Origin: Jeotgalibacillus proteolyticus
Lineage (GTDB): Bacteria > Bacillota > Bacilli > Bacillales > Jeotgalibacillaceae
NCBI RefSeq assembly: GCF_002926065.1
Contig: NZ_PREZ01000002.1
Coordinates: 248,001-312,000 of the forward strand
Direction: 5' to 3'
Length of the DNA: 64,000 bases
The notes under the pieces were generated by a model. It did no database searches, was not told the DNA's origin, and saw only the letters and a list, made by a program, of their open reading frames with translations. Below are positions 35,802-46,057 of this stretch, piece by piece. The number at the start of each line of letters is the position of its first letter. The first letter of the stretch is position 1. The position numbers and the translations under genes were made by a program.

Positions 35802-35837
35802 GTTGGTCCGCAGAAAAATTTTAAGGAGTGAAGATGT

Positions 35838-37214
35838 ATGTCTACAATGGATGAGATTGTACAATTGGCAAAACATCGGGGATTTGTATTTCCAGGATCC
35901 GAAATTTATGGCGGACTGGCTAATACATGGGATTATGGTCCCCTAGGTGTAGAACTAAAAAATAATATTAAAAAAGCATGGTGGAAAAAGTTCATTCAGG
36001 AATCTCCTTATAACGTAGGCCTGGACGCCGCCATTTTAATGAACCCAAAAACATGGGAAGCATCAGGTCATATTGGAAACTTCAACGACCCAATGATCGA
36101 CTGCAAAAGCTGTAAGTCACGCCACCGTGCAGATAAGCTGATCGAGGATGCCATTGAAGCTAAGGGCGAGGAGATGATTGTTGATGGTCTTCCGTTCTCA
36201 AGAATGCAGGAGCTGATTGTTGAACATGACATTAAATGTCCAACCTGCGGAAAACAAGACTTTACGGACATCCGTCAATTCAATCTGATGTTTAAAACGT
36301 TTCAGGGAGTAACAGAAGCCTCAACAAATGAAATCTTCCTTCGTCCTGAGACCGCTCAGGGGATTTTTGTGAATTTCAAAAACGTTCAACGGACCATGAG
36401 AAAGCGGGTTCCTTTTGGAATTGGACAAATCGGTAAAAGCTTTCGAAACGAAATCACACCGGGTAACTTCACTTTCCGTACACGCGAATTTGAACAAATG
36501 GAAATTGAATTTTTCTGTAAGCCGGGTGAGGATCTTGAGTGGCACAGCTATTGGAGAGAATTCTGTAAAAATTGGCTATTAAATCTCGGCATGAAACAGG
36601 ACAGCATGAGGCTGCGTGATCATGATGCCGATGAGCTCTCTCATTACAGCAATGCAACCACTGATATTGAATACCGATTCCCGTTTGGATGGGGTGAATT
36701 ATGGGGAATTGCCGACCGGACAGATTTTGATTTAAAACGCCATATGGAATACTCGAACGAAGATTTTACCTATCTTGATCAGCAAACGAACGAACGGTAT
36801 GTTCCTTATTGTATTGAGCCGTCACTTGGAGCTGACAGAGTAACATTGGCATTCCTTTGTGATGCATACGAGCAGGAGGATCTTGAAAACGAGCAGCGTA
36901 CGGTTCTTCGCTTCCATCCGGCTCTTGCTCCATTTAAAGCCGCTGTGCTTCCGCTTTCGAAAAAGCTTGGGGAAGAAGCTCTTAAAGTGCATCAGGCGCT
37001 GGCTGAAGATTTTATGGTGGATTATGATGAATCTCAATCCATTGGGAAACGGTACAGACGCCAGGATGAAATCGGAACCCCTTATTGTATTACATTTGAC
37101 TTCGATTCACTAGAAGATCAGCAGGTTACAGTAAGAAACCGTGATACAATGGACCAGGTCAGAATGCCGATTTCAGAAGTTAAAGCATTTTTAGCAAATG
37201 CAATTAAATTTTAA
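35838..37214 (+). CDS. glyS: Glycyl-tRNA synthetase, single-chain (alpha2) type
   Basis: Charges tRNA-Gly. The 458-residue product is the eukaryote/archaea-like homodimeric class II form, not the two-subunit GlyQS of B. subtilis. It opens with [21 protein letters not shown], has zinc cysteines in CKSCKSRH and CPTCGK, motif 2 ([20 protein letters not shown]) and motif 3 ([10 protein letters not shown]), then the anticodon-binding domain (about 360-458). A strong AAGGAG precedes the ATG. Expression depends on the T-box leader just upstream. It sits exactly where glyQ-glyS sit in B. subtilis, between recO and ccpN, pointing to replacement in place. Confidence 0.97.
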   Translation: MSTMDEIVQLAKHRGFVFPGSEIYGGLANTWDYGPLGVELKNNIKKAWWKKFIQESPYNVGLDAAILMNPKTWEASGHIGNFNDPMIDCKSCKSRHRADKLIEDAIEAKGEEMIVDGLPFSRMQELIVEHDIKCPTCGKQDFTDIRQFNLMFKTFQGVTEASTNEIFLRPETAQGIFVNFKNVQRTMRKRVPFGIGQIGKSFRNEITPGNFTFRTREFEQMEIEFFCKPGEDLEWHSYWREFCKNWLLNLGMKQDSMRLRDHDADELSHYSNATTDIEYRFPFGWGELWGIADRTDFDLKRHMEYSNEDFTYLDQQTNERYVPYCIEPSLGADRVTLAFLCDAYEQEDLENEQRTVLRFHPALAPFKAAVLPLSKKLGEEALKVHQALAEDFMVDYDESQSIGKRYRRQDEIGTPYCITFDFDSLEDQQVTVRNRDTMDQVRMPISEVKAFLANAIKF

Positions 37215-37221
37215 TTACAGT

Positions 37222-37255
37222 AAAAAGAAGCAGCCGGATTGGGCTGCTTCTTTTT
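37222..37255. terminator. Bidirectional terminator between glyS and recO
   Basis: A 14-bp stem (AAAAAGAAGCAGCC with its complement, 6-base loop) with A and T runs on both sides, shared by the two converging genes. Confidence 0.9.
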
Positions 37256-38042
37256 ATGTATCTTTGTTTTCCCCGTCCTTTGAATCATCCCGCAGAACGG
37301 TTTTCATGCGGTCTAATTGTTCAAGAAAAGCTCTGGATTTGATGAACACACCCACATACTCATCATAATACGTCCGTATTACCTGACGAAGCTCTTTTTT
37401 TGTTCCTTCCTGAAGAGAAATAGACCCTAAGCGGTTTAAATCTATAAAATAAAAGATGCGAAGAAGCCGTACCGTCTGCTTCGATATAGCTAAACGGTAA
37501 GGATCCATCCCGCTGCAACGGTGACATAACAGGCCGTTCTCCCGGATGGAAAACGAAAAGTGTCCCTCCGTTTCCCCGCAATGGGCACACCGGTCAAGCA
37601 CAGGCTGAACCCCATAGACAGGCAGCATTTTCATCTCAAAAATAAAACAGACAACCTCTTCATCATACCCTTCATTAATAAATGAAAGGCTTTGGGCTAG
37701 CAGTTCAAACAGATAGGGATCTACTTTCCGATCATCAAGTCCTTTATCAAGCAGTTCTACCATATAAGTAGCAAATGCTGATTTAAAGAGGTCCTCTTTG
37801 ATTCTCCGCTGAGAAGCAACCAGATCCCCCTGCTGCAGCGTTCCCATTCCTGTTCCTTTACGGAATAAAAAGTGAGCATGTGTGAAGAGCTGGGATACAG
37901 CAGAAAGACGGCTGTTTGATTTCTTTGCTCCCTTTGCCATGACCGCAAACTTTCCATACTCTCTGGAAAATATCGTAATGATTTTATCGGATTCTCCATA
38001 ATCGCTTTTCCGAACAACAATGCCTTCACATTTTTCCAGCAT
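37254..38042 (-). CDS. recO: DNA repair protein RecO
   Basis: Loads RecA on SSB-coated DNA in the RecFOR pathway and anneals strands. The 262-residue product has the N-terminal OB fold (MLEKCEGIVVRKSDYGESDKI, given as VVRKSDYGESDKI), a helical middle, and a zinc finger with CAHC and CHRC about 20 residues apart. The C-terminal extension SKDGENKDT is charged. GGGAGG lies before the ATG at 38042. It follows yqzL and era, a conserved series. Confidence 0.94.
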   Translation of the reverse strand: MLEKCEGIVVRKSDYGESDKIITIFSREYGKFAVMAKGAKKSNSRLSAVSQLFTHAHFLFRKGTGMGTLQQGDLVASQRRIKEDLFKSAFATYMVELLDKGLDDRKVDPYLFELLAQSLSFINEGYDEEVVCFIFEMKMLPVYGVQPVLDRCAHCGETEGHFSFSIRENGLLCHRCSGMDPYRLAISKQTVRLLRIFYFIDLNRLGSISLQEGTKKELRQVIRTYYDEYVGVFIKSRAFLEQLDRMKTVLRDDSKDGENKDT

Positions 38043-38085
38043 GATAATCCTCCCTGCTGCCGGACCGCCAGATGATTACAGGGGA

Positions 38086-38238
38086 TTAAACCGTTGAATT
38101 GAATCCTTGTTCTTCCTCCTGAGATAGAGGAGAGCTTTTGCCGGGATAAATGAAATCCTCCCCCTCAATCTCTTTAAAAAGCAGGTATAATTCCACATCA
38201 CCTGTCTGACTAAAAACTTCCCACGTAAAATTTAACAT
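38086..38238 (-). CDS. yqzL: YqzL family small protein
   Basis: A 50-residue protein starting MLNFTWEVFSQTGDVELYLL, matching the YqzL family found between era and recO in Bacilli. It has no known function. The ATG at 38236-38238 is 7 bases behind AAGGAGTG; the longer open frame upstream is not supported. The C-terminus is acidic (QEEEQGFNSTV). Small size means it is easily missed. Confidence 0.88.
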   Translation of the reverse strand: MLNFTWEVFSQTGDVELYLLFKEIEGEDFIYPGKSSPLSQEEEQGFNSTV

Positions 38239-38354
38239 ACGCTTCACTCCTTTCATGCTGATACTCATGAATACAGTTACGTTTTTAGTGTTCCACCTAA
38301 ACTCATCAATGATGGCTCGAAACATTTCCCAATCCTGCCGGCGTAATCCAACTT

Positions 38355-39660
<1,306 letters not shown>

Positions 39661-39747
39661 TCAGCTCTCCTTTGATATGTTCAACAGTCAGGTACAGTCG
39701 TTATGTTTATATGTTACACGGCTTATATCGCAAGCCCTATTCATTGT

Positions 39748-39777
39748 ACTATATTTTAGATCAGGCAGCCCGGACAA
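39748..39777 (-). promoter_or_regulatory. Candidate sigma-A promoter upstream of cdd-era
   Basis: TTGTCC (39772-39777), 18-base spacer, TATAGT (39748-39753) on the minus strand in the 149-base gap between dgkA and cdd. A small GGCTT/AAGCC hairpin follows in the leader. Confidence 0.4.
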
Positions 39778-39806
39778 AACTTCCACTTCCAAAAACTATA
39801 CTCCTT

Positions 39807-40172
39807 TTATAACAGCCATGTGAGGATTTTTGGAATAAAAATGACAATCCCAATGATTACAGCGCCCAGCGAGAATAAAAATACAGCAGCAGCTGAAGCA
39901 TCCTTTGCCTTTTTTGCTAAAGGGTGGCGGTCGGAAGTGATGAGATCAATGCTTCTTTCAATTGCTGTGTTCACTAGCTCCAGTGACAAAATTCCCGTTA
40001 TTACAGCGATTAAAACCAGCCATTCAAATTGGGATACTTTAAAGAAGAAGCCGGCACCAACGACTATAGAACCTGCAGCAAGATGAAGTTTAAAGTTCTG
40101 TTCATTTTTATACGCATCCTTTAGGCCCTCCCAGGCAAAATAAAAAGATAATCGCAGCCTCTGCCAGTTCAT
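39807..40172 (-). CDS. dgkA: Diacylglycerol/undecaprenol kinase (DgkA family)
   Basis: Small membrane kinase; the Gram-positive member phosphorylates undecaprenol, recycling the cell wall lipid carrier. The 121-residue product has three membrane segments and the catalytic block ELVNTAIERSIDLI with downstream KKAKDASAAAVFLFS. The entry start MNWQRLRLSFYFAWEGLK is family-like. It follows ybeY after 2 bases (TAG-GG-ATG), so translation is likely coupled. Confidence 0.94.
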   Translation of the reverse strand: MNWQRLRLSFYFAWEGLKDAYKNEQNFKLHLAAGSIVVGAGFFFKVSQFEWLVLIAVITGILSLELVNTAIERSIDLITSDRHPLAKKAKDASAAAVFLFSLGAVIIGIVIFIPKILTWLL

Positions 40173-40174
40173 CC

Positions 40175-40648
40175 CTATAACCTCTTTAATCCAAATTCCT
40201 CTAAAATAGTATTTTGACGGCCAAACATAACTTCTTCATCCGATTCTTTCATATGATCGTATCCGAGTAAATGTAAAAATCCATGCAGTGCTAAAAATCC
40301 GAGCTCTCTTGAAAAGGAATGATTGTATTCTTTAGCCTGCTCTTTTGCCACCTGAACAGAGATAATAATATCTCCGAGCGCTCTTGGCATGTCTTCGCCT
40401 CCGAGCACCTTCATTTCTCCTTCTCCCTCATCCTCCAATGCAAAGGAAATGACATCAGTCGGCTGATCCTTCTTCCTATATTCCCGGTTTATTTCCTGAA
40501 TACGTTCATTTGATACAAAGGTGATTGAGCACTCGCTGTTTTGCACCCCTTCCTCCTGTGCTGCAAAAACAAGCAGGCGTTCAATTAAGTCTGTATCTTC
40601 GTCGCCCAATAATTCTGTTTCATCAGAAAAATCAATTTGCAGAGTCAT
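40175..40648 (-). CDS. ybeY: rRNA maturation RNase YbeY
   Basis: Zinc-dependent endoribonuclease needed for 16S rRNA 3' end maturation and ribosome quality control. The 157-residue product carries the metal signature [11 protein letters not shown] near residues 125-135 and the phrase [16 protein letters not shown]. It overlaps the pgpH stop by 4 bases, so its translation is coupled to pgpH. Acidic N-terminal half is usual for the family. Confidence 0.95.
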   Translation of the reverse strand: MTLQIDFSDETELLGDEDTDLIERLLVFAAQEEGVQNSECSITFVSNERIQEINREYRKKDQPTDVISFALEDEGEGEMKVLGGEDMPRALGDIIISVQVAKEQAKEYNHSFSRELGFLALHGFLHLLGYDHMKESDEEVMFGRQNTILEEFGLKRL

Positions 40649-42792
40649 GCTTCCTTCTTCCTTTCCGTTGTTTTTGTGAACTCCGGGTACTCTATTCTTG
40701 AATGAAATATCCCATTTAGTGTTTCACAAAAAGCATTTTTAATAATTTCCAGTTCTTTTAACGTAATATCGCACTCATTAAACTGGCCATCCTTCAAACG
40801 GTCCTGGACGATGGATTGAACAAGATCCTTTATTTTTTCAGGGGTCGGATCCTTCATAGAACGGACTGCAGCTTCAACACTGTCAGCTACTGAAATGACA
40901 GCAGCTTCTCTCGTCTGGGGTTTAGGACCGGGATAACGGTAGTCCTCCTCACGTATATCCATCCCTTTTTCTTTTGCCTTATAGTAAAAAAACTTTAAAA
41001 GCGTTGTCCCGTGATGCTGCTCAGCGATATCAACAAACTCCTTAGGCAGCTTGGCTTTTTTCAGCATCTCAGCACCATCCAGTGCATGAGCGATGATGAT
41101 ATCTCTCGACGCTTCCGGATTAAGGCGGTCATGCGGATTTTGCTGATTTAGTTGATTTTCAATAAAGAAATGCGGACGTTTTATTTTGCCAATATCATGA
41201 TAATAGCAGCCTACACGAGCGAGTAAACCATTAGCTCCGATTGCCTCACAGGCCGATTCAGCAAGATTTGCCACCATCACACTATGATGGTAAGTGCCGG
41301 GAGCTTCTGTCAGAATACGTTTTAATAAAGGATGATTCGGATTGGAAAGCTCCACCAGCTTCATTGTGGATAAAATTCCAAAGCCCGCTTCAAATAACGG
41401 GAGAAGTCCAGTCGTGAGAACTGATGCAAGCACCCCTGAAGTAACAGCAAAAAGAAGATAAACAGTCCAGTCTGTCAGGCTGTATTGAGCATTTTCAATT
41501 AAACCAATTGACGTTACCACCAGAATGTTTGCCAAGGCAACAAATAATCCTGCCCGCAAAAGATAGGTGCGCTGTTTTGTGTACGACAGAAACAGCACTC
41601 CCGCTAATCCGCTGAATAAAAAGTAAATGGCGATTTCTACATTTATTGAACCTGTGATGCTGTCGTTAAAAACGATGCTTCCGGAGGCAGCCAGCAAAAT
41701 CGTCACTACTAATGCAAGCCTCGTGTTAATCATGCTTCTAATCATCATTGCAGCCATAGCAGCCGGAAATAAATATTGAACATGAGGGATATCAAGCTCC
41801 CTTACAAGCTCTGTTACTTTCATTAAACCGAGCGATACCAGAAAAATCATGCTGACAAGAGTAAGGTAATTTTGCTTTTTCTCCTCTTCAATTGTCCAGG
41901 AAGAAAACTGAAAATATAATACGAGCATAATTAAAATTGAAAATAAGACAAGCCCTGCAAATGGTGCGATCGTTTCATCATTAGTTGTTAGTCCAAGTGC
42001 TTCAAGCTGCCGGTAGATATCCCGGTCAATTAAATACCCTTCCTGAACGATTACCTGTCCTTCAAGGATTTGAACAGGATCCAATGCTTCCCTTGCCTGC
42101 TCTCTTCTTGCTTCTGTCTGCTCCTCATCGAAAATGTTATTTTCAACAATGGCAAACCTGCCGAGCTCAATGGAAGCCTTCTTCAAATCCTCATGTATGG
42201 CAACGCTTGACAGTCTTTCTTCTAAACGGTCTTTAATAGCAGGAATATCAGTCTGATTGATAGGATTTGCCATTGACGCTTCTATCTGGTTTACTAATAT
42301 CCCTTTTGTTCGTTCAAGCTCATTGTCGCTTGCGATTAGAAGCATTTCAAAAATTGAATCATCAATCTCAGCGGTTACATCCTCTGAAACGTCCTCCGAT
42401 AAAGCATCTCTTAAATTCTTAAGCATATTATCTGTAACTGCCGTCTCCTGCTCCCCAGATTCAGTAGTGTCTTTGTTAAAATCAGCAGCAAAGTCAAAAA
42501 TCGAAGACACGAGGGAAGTCCGGTTATCAACTATTTCAGGGCGGTAAACATACACTTCGTTCACCTCTGAAGCAGCACGCTCCTGTTCGATATCCGTCCT
42601 TCTTGTATCAATAATTGTTTTTGGCGAACGGATAGTCTCGTCTGCCACTGAAAATAATTGAATATCATATTTTTCTATACGGACATGACTAAATAAAAGA
42701 AGAAACGTCATTAAAGCAACTAGCCCTAATATGACCCAGGTAAATAGCCGGTAGCTCACAAGCGTCCTTATTCGTCTAATCCAATACTCCAT
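40645..42792 (-). CDS. pgpH: 7TM-HD phosphodiesterase PgpH (YqfF), c-di-AMP specific
   Basis: Membrane phosphodiesterase that cleaves c-di-AMP, the osmotic and potassium-linked second messenger. The 715-residue product has an N-terminal membrane helix, an extracellular domain of about 260 residues, seven membrane helices (about 275-470) and a cytoplasmic HD domain with [27 protein letters not shown] and [11 protein letters not shown], ending in [10 protein letters not shown] start it at the ATG at 42790-42792 with AGGAGTG before it. Downstream ybeY overlaps by 4 bases. The c-di-AMP role is known for Listeria PgpH and is inferred here. Confidence 0.95.
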   Translation of the reverse strand: MEYWIRRIRTLVSYRLFTWVILGLVALMTFLLLFSHVRIEKYDIQLFSVADETIRSPKTIIDTRRTDIEQERAASEVNEVYVYRPEIVDNRTSLVSSIFDFAADFNKDTTESGEQETAVTDNMLKNLRDALSEDVSEDVTAEIDDSIFEMLLIASDNELERTKGILVNQIEASMANPINQTDIPAIKDRLEERLSSVAIHEDLKKASIELGRFAIVENNIFDEEQTEARREQAREALDPVQILEGQVIVQEGYLIDRDIYRQLEALGLTTNDETIAPFAGLVLFSILIMLVLYFQFSSWTIEEEKKQNYLTLVSMIFLVSLGLMKVTELVRELDIPHVQYLFPAAMAAMMIRSMINTRLALVVTILLAASGSIVFNDSITGSINVEIAIYFLFSGLAGVLFLSYTKQRTYLLRAGLFVALANILVVTSIGLIENAQYSLTDWTVYLLFAVTSGVLASVLTTGLLPLFEAGFGILSTMKLVELSNPNHPLLKRILTEAPGTYHHSVMVANLAESACEAIGANGLLARVGCYYHDIGKIKRPHFFIENQLNQQNPHDRLNPEASRDIIIAHALDGAEMLKKAKLPKEFVDIAEQHHGTTLLKFFYYKAKEKGMDIREEDYRYPGPKPQTREAAVISVADSVEAAVRSMKDPTPEKIKDLVQSIVQDRLKDGQFNECDITLKELEIIKNAFCETLNGIFHSRIEYPEFTKTTERKKEA

Positions 42793-42894
42793 ACTCCCCA
42801 CTCCTCTTTACGAGAAAGATCCCAGCGATTTACCCTTTTATATGTATAATTTGTGCGTAACTTAATTATAGCAGAAAATAGCAGGATAAAAATG

Positions 42895-42932
42895 AAAAGT
42901 CTGTCCCACTTTGGAAGTTGGACAGACTTTTT
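42895..42932 (-). terminator. Terminator after phoH
   Basis: Stem AAAAGTCTGTCC with GGACAGACTTTT; the minus strand continues CATTTTTATCC. It separates phoH from pgpH, so pgpH may need its own promoter or read-through. Confidence 0.75.
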
Positions 42933-42933
42933 C

Positions 42934-43899
42934 TCACTTATTCTCTGTTTGATCGTAGGCTCCAATAATACGTGCTACCAGAGGGTGCCGGACAACATCG
43001 GCCTGCTCCAGATAGTTAAAAGTAATGCCAGGGACATTTCTCAGAATGGACTGGGCTGCGACTAAACCTGATTCCATTCCTTTGGGCAGGTCAACCTGAC
43101 TTTGATCTCCGGTAATCACCATTTTCGATCCAAAGCCAAGTCTGGTTAAAAACATCTTCATTTGAGCACGGGTTGTATTTTGTGCTTCATCCAAAATAAC
43201 AAACGCATCGTCCAAAGTGCGTCCCCTCATATACGCTAGCGGAGCGATCTCGATGATTCCCCTTTCAATAAGCCGCTGGGTATGATCGGCTCCTAAAACG
43301 TCATTGAGAGCGTCATAAAGAGGTCTGAGATATGGGTCCACTTTTTCTTTTAAATCGCCTGGCAGGAATCCAAGGCTTTCACCTGCTTCAACAGCCGGAC
43401 GTGTTAAGATGATGCGCTGAACCTTGTTTTTCTTTAAAGCATTTACTGCCATTACAACCGCTAGATACGTCTTTCCTGTTCCCGCAGGACCAATTCCAAA
43501 AACCAGATCGCTTTTTTGTATATTCTTTACATACTGCCTCTGACCCATTGTCTTAGCACGAATTGATTTACCTTTTACATTTTTTGTGATTTCTTCATCA
43601 TATATTTCATCAAAATATTCAATCGTTCCACGAAGAGCCATTTGCGTGGCATAAATAACATCACGCTGGCTAATTTGAATACCTTTTCTTATTACACTTA
43701 ATAATTGTTCAACCACCTGCTTCGCCTGAGCTGTTTTCTCTGGAGATCCTGAAATTCTTACCGTTTCCCCTCTGGAGATTATGGTAACTTCCAGTTCAGC
43801 TTCAATCGTTTTCAGATGTGTGTCAGAAGTGCCGAATAAGGATACAGCTTCATTCGGGTCTTCTAATGGCAGATCCAGTGTCGTTCTTTCATCAGTCAT
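42934..43899 (-). CDS. phoH: PhoH family ATPase
   Basis: A 321-residue PhoH protein with an N-terminal KH-like region (about 30-85), Walker A GPAGTGKTYLAV near residue 135, and Walker B FVILDEAQN. PhoH-like proteins are ATPases probably acting on RNA; the link with ybeY in gene order supports a role in RNA metabolism. It overlaps yqfD by 4 bases. The symbol records family, not phosphate control: I see no PhoP box here. Confidence 0.94.
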   Translation of the reverse strand: MTDERTTLDLPLEDPNEAVSLFGTSDTHLKTIEAELEVTIISRGETVRISGSPEKTAQAKQVVEQLLSVIRKGIQISQRDVIYATQMALRGTIEYFDEIYDEEITKNVKGKSIRAKTMGQRQYVKNIQKSDLVFGIGPAGTGKTYLAVVMAVNALKKNKVQRIILTRPAVEAGESLGFLPGDLKEKVDPYLRPLYDALNDVLGADHTQRLIERGIIEIAPLAYMRGRTLDDAFVILDEAQNTTRAQMKMFLTRLGFGSKMVITGDQSQVDLPKGMESGLVAAQSILRNVPGITFNYLEQADVVRHPLVARIIGAYDQTENK

Positions 43900-45077
43900 T
43901 CGCGTGTCTCCTCGCTAAAAGGTTGTACTTTCGCAATATCTTCAATAGCTTGAAGATAGATCGTTAACTTAACTTTACCATTCTCATTTTGTTCATGCAA
44001 AAATTTTTCCTGCTCAATTCTTCCCTTTCCGCCAATAATGGATAAAACCTCTTCTCGTGCAACTGATAATCCGATTTTTTTTGCTTCAGCCAGGTCCACT
44101 TTTGTTTGCGTCCGAACTGTTTCATACATGGAAATTACATGCTTCTGTACCGGCAGCTTAATTCCAAAGATTTTAAGCGGGGCAACAACTTCCTCTTCAG
44201 CGAACTGCACAAACGATTCTCTGGAAAAACTGAGCGGCGGCGTTTTTATATTCCCAACTTGAAAAACAAATTTTTTCTTCTCTTTCCCGGTAAGAGCTTC
44301 TCTTGTTAATTGCTCAGGAATGCTTACATTAACTTCATACCACGTTTCTGCCATGACTACACCTTTAGAGGGCACGGCATGCTTATCCTCTTCTCGGCCA
44401 ACTAGCCCGGTTACAATTAACTGACCTTTTTTTACGACACTGTTTACATTTTCTACAGCTTGTCCGGACTCAATGTTCATGGATTGAATCGTTCCTTTTT
44501 TAGCTGCAACAATATGAGAAGGCGTCAGCTGCTCATTAATGGTTATTCCCTGCTTTTCCTTAAGGTGGACTACCAGTTTGGTGCCGCGCCATTCAAGCCC
44601 CATCCAGGACAGCTGCTCAATCTCATCGTAGAGCACCGGCGCAATTTGGTCTTCGGCCGGCAGTTTGCGCTTTAATGTCCCAAATAAAAACCCCTGGTCT
44701 CTTAGGGCTTCTCCAACCTCCTGCCGAGTTTCGGGTGTAGCGCCCTCCAGTTCGATTGCCCATAAAAACCTGGTACTCCCCATAACCAGAACAATAGCTA
44801 CCAGAAGCCACACGATAAACGATTTAAAATTGAACAGGTTTTCAATCTCGTATATTAACCCCTGGCCTCTTTTAAGGTGAATTTTACAGCCGGTTTTAAA
44901 TACAGCTTTTCTAAGCGTCTGAAGCGATTGATAGGAAAGATAAAACTGTACTTCATTGTCTCCGCTTGAAGTGATTCCATGGAGGGGAACTGACTGCTGA
45001 TGAAGGCGTTGTAGTACAACAGGATAAGCCCTTCCTTTGACAGTCACTTGAACTGTACCTGGCAGCTTTTGCTTCAT
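43896..45077 (-). CDS. yqfD: Sporulation protein YqfD
   Basis: A mother-cell sporulation protein of 393 residues, made under sigma-E in B. subtilis and needed for efficient sporulation. It has a soluble N-terminal part (about 1-85), one membrane helix (about 86-108, IVWLLVAIVLVMGSTRF), and a large extracellular-side domain with KKGTIQSMNIESGQAVENV and VKKGQLIVTGLVG, a hammerhead/biotinyl-like beta fold. The gene overlaps yqfC by 4 bases upstream and phoH by 4 bases downstream. Molecular role unknown. Confidence 0.92.
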   Translation of the reverse strand: MKQKLPGTVQVTVKGRAYPVVLQRLHQQSVPLHGITSSGDNEVQFYLSYQSLQTLRKAVFKTGCKIHLKRGQGLIYEIENLFNFKSFIVWLLVAIVLVMGSTRFLWAIELEGATPETRQEVGEALRDQGFLFGTLKRKLPAEDQIAPVLYDEIEQLSWMGLEWRGTKLVVHLKEKQGITINEQLTPSHIVAAKKGTIQSMNIESGQAVENVNSVVKKGQLIVTGLVGREEDKHAVPSKGVVMAETWYEVNVSIPEQLTREALTGKEKKKFVFQVGNIKTPPLSFSRESFVQFAEEEVVAPLKIFGIKLPVQKHVISMYETVRTQTKVDLAEAKKIGLSVAREEVLSIIGGKGRIEQEKFLHEQNENGKVKLTIYLQAIEDIAKVQPFSEETRE

Positions 45078-45373
45078 TTCTTTTCTCCACCTTGCTGTTG
45101 AATATATTCGACCTGAGCGATGTCACCCTTTATAACAAGTTCATCAGCTACCATTGACTGGATATGTAATAAATCTCCATTAATTTCGATCATGCCATCG
45201 TATACCCGAACGGAGATGCATTTCTTTTCAACCTTCACTAAGCCTTTATGATTTTCAATATGCAAAAGAAAGGAACCAATCCATGTCACTCTCGGTAAAT
45301 CCAGCAGCAGATCATCTGGAAGCTGAAGAGTACTGCCGATCCATTGTTTTGTTCTTGTTAGCCAGCCTGACAT
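45074..45373 (-). CDS. yqfC: Sporulation protein YqfC
   Basis: A 99-residue sporulation protein of the YqfC family (YabP-like beta fold), sigma-E dependent in B. subtilis. It contains DLPRVTWIGSFLLHIENHKG and VRVYDGMIEINGD, typical of the family. The ATG at 45371-45373 follows AGAGGGGGGC, and that ribosome site lies in the 3' arm of a 16-bp hairpin (45383-45418). It overlaps yqfD by 4 bases. Confidence 0.92.
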   Translation of the reverse strand: MSGWLTRTKQWIGSTLQLPDDLLLDLPRVTWIGSFLLHIENHKGLVKVEKKCISVRVYDGMIEINGDLLHIQSMVADELVIKGDIAQVEYIQQQGGEKK

Positions 45374-45382
45374 AAATAAAGC

Positions 45383-45418
45383 CCCCCTCTCTTTTCATCT
45401 ATATGAAAAGAAAGGGGG
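45383..45418 (-). terminator. Terminator-like hairpin that covers the yqfC ribosome binding site
   Basis: On the minus-strand RNA CCCCCUUUCUUUUCAU pairs over 16 positions with AUGAAAAGAGAGGGGG (one G-U wobble), loop AUAG. The 3' arm is the yqfC ribosome site, and the sequence after it is GCTTTATTTATG. It can be a terminator of the flotillin operon, a block on yqfC translation for read-through RNA, or both. Confidence 0.75.
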
Positions 45419-45431
45419 ACTCATAACTATT

Positions 45432-46013
45432 TTAGCGAGTATGCCTGTGCGAACGCGGTTTTTTTGAACGTGGCGGCCCAAGTATTTCCGCCAGTACAAT
45501 TCCATTCACAAGATCTTTTTCACTAAGTCCATTTTTAATTGGCAGTTCTTTAACTTCCTGATAAGGTTTTGTTTTCTTCTTACTTGCAGAAGAACCTCTA
45601 TCAGTGCGGGAAAGATCGCTTTCTCTTGAGAAATCCGGACTCGGATCCTCCACTACTTCTACTTGCAGCTGGGGGGTTTTTGGTTTAGCACTTTCCATGT
45701 CACTTCGATGACGTTCATATTCAGCTGCTAATTCCTTTGCTCTTTTATCAAAAGCATCCCGTACATTCTTTATTCTGTCTCCTCTATTCGAAGAACCCCT
45801 GTCCGTTCCAGATCTTTCAGTTCTAGGTTGAGAAGACCGGGAGCTTGAAGATTGCGTCTTTGGCCGCTGCTTGGAAGTTTGAGCAGTTTTATGCTGCTGT
45901 TGCTGCCTGGGCTGCTGCTTTTGATTTGGCTGCTGTTGCTGCTCGCCCTTTTTCTTTTGGTTTCCTATCATGCTGATAATACCCGCAATTATCGCAAAAA
46001 TAATGAGTTCCAT
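45432..46013 (-). CDS. Unrecognised third gene of the nfeD-floA operon; membrane-anchored low-complexity protein
   Basis: I do not recognise this protein. The 193 residues comprise one N-terminal membrane helix (about 2-17), a long hydrophilic stretch very rich in Gln, then Ser, Arg and Lys (about 20-80), a charged helical part (about 82-110, KNVRDAFDKRAKELAAEYER), an acidic patch, and a conserved-looking C-terminal motif NGIVLAEILGPPRSKKP. It starts 44 bases after floA and ends at the terminator hairpin before yqfC, so it is the last gene of the operon, in the place of yqfB of B. subtilis. The disorder suggests a scaffold or partner binding; no function is known. Confidence 0.8.
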   Translation of the reverse strand: MELIIFAIIAGIISMIGNQKKKGEQQQQPNQKQQPRQQQQHKTAQTSKQRPKTQSSSSRSSQPRTERSGTDRGSSNRGDRIKNVRDAFDKRAKELAAEYERHRSDMESAKPKTPQLQVEVVEDPSPDFSRESDLSRTDRGSSASKKKTKPYQEVKELPIKNGLSEKDLVNGIVLAEILGPPRSKKPRSHRHTR

Positions 46014-46057
46014 GGAGGGATCCTCCCTTCAGGATCTGAATTGCCTGAGCTTGCTTT

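Noticed and set aside
42768-42965. 65-codon minus-strand frame between phoH and pgpH
   Set aside because: Overlaps the terminator and the pgpH start in another frame; no ribosome site.
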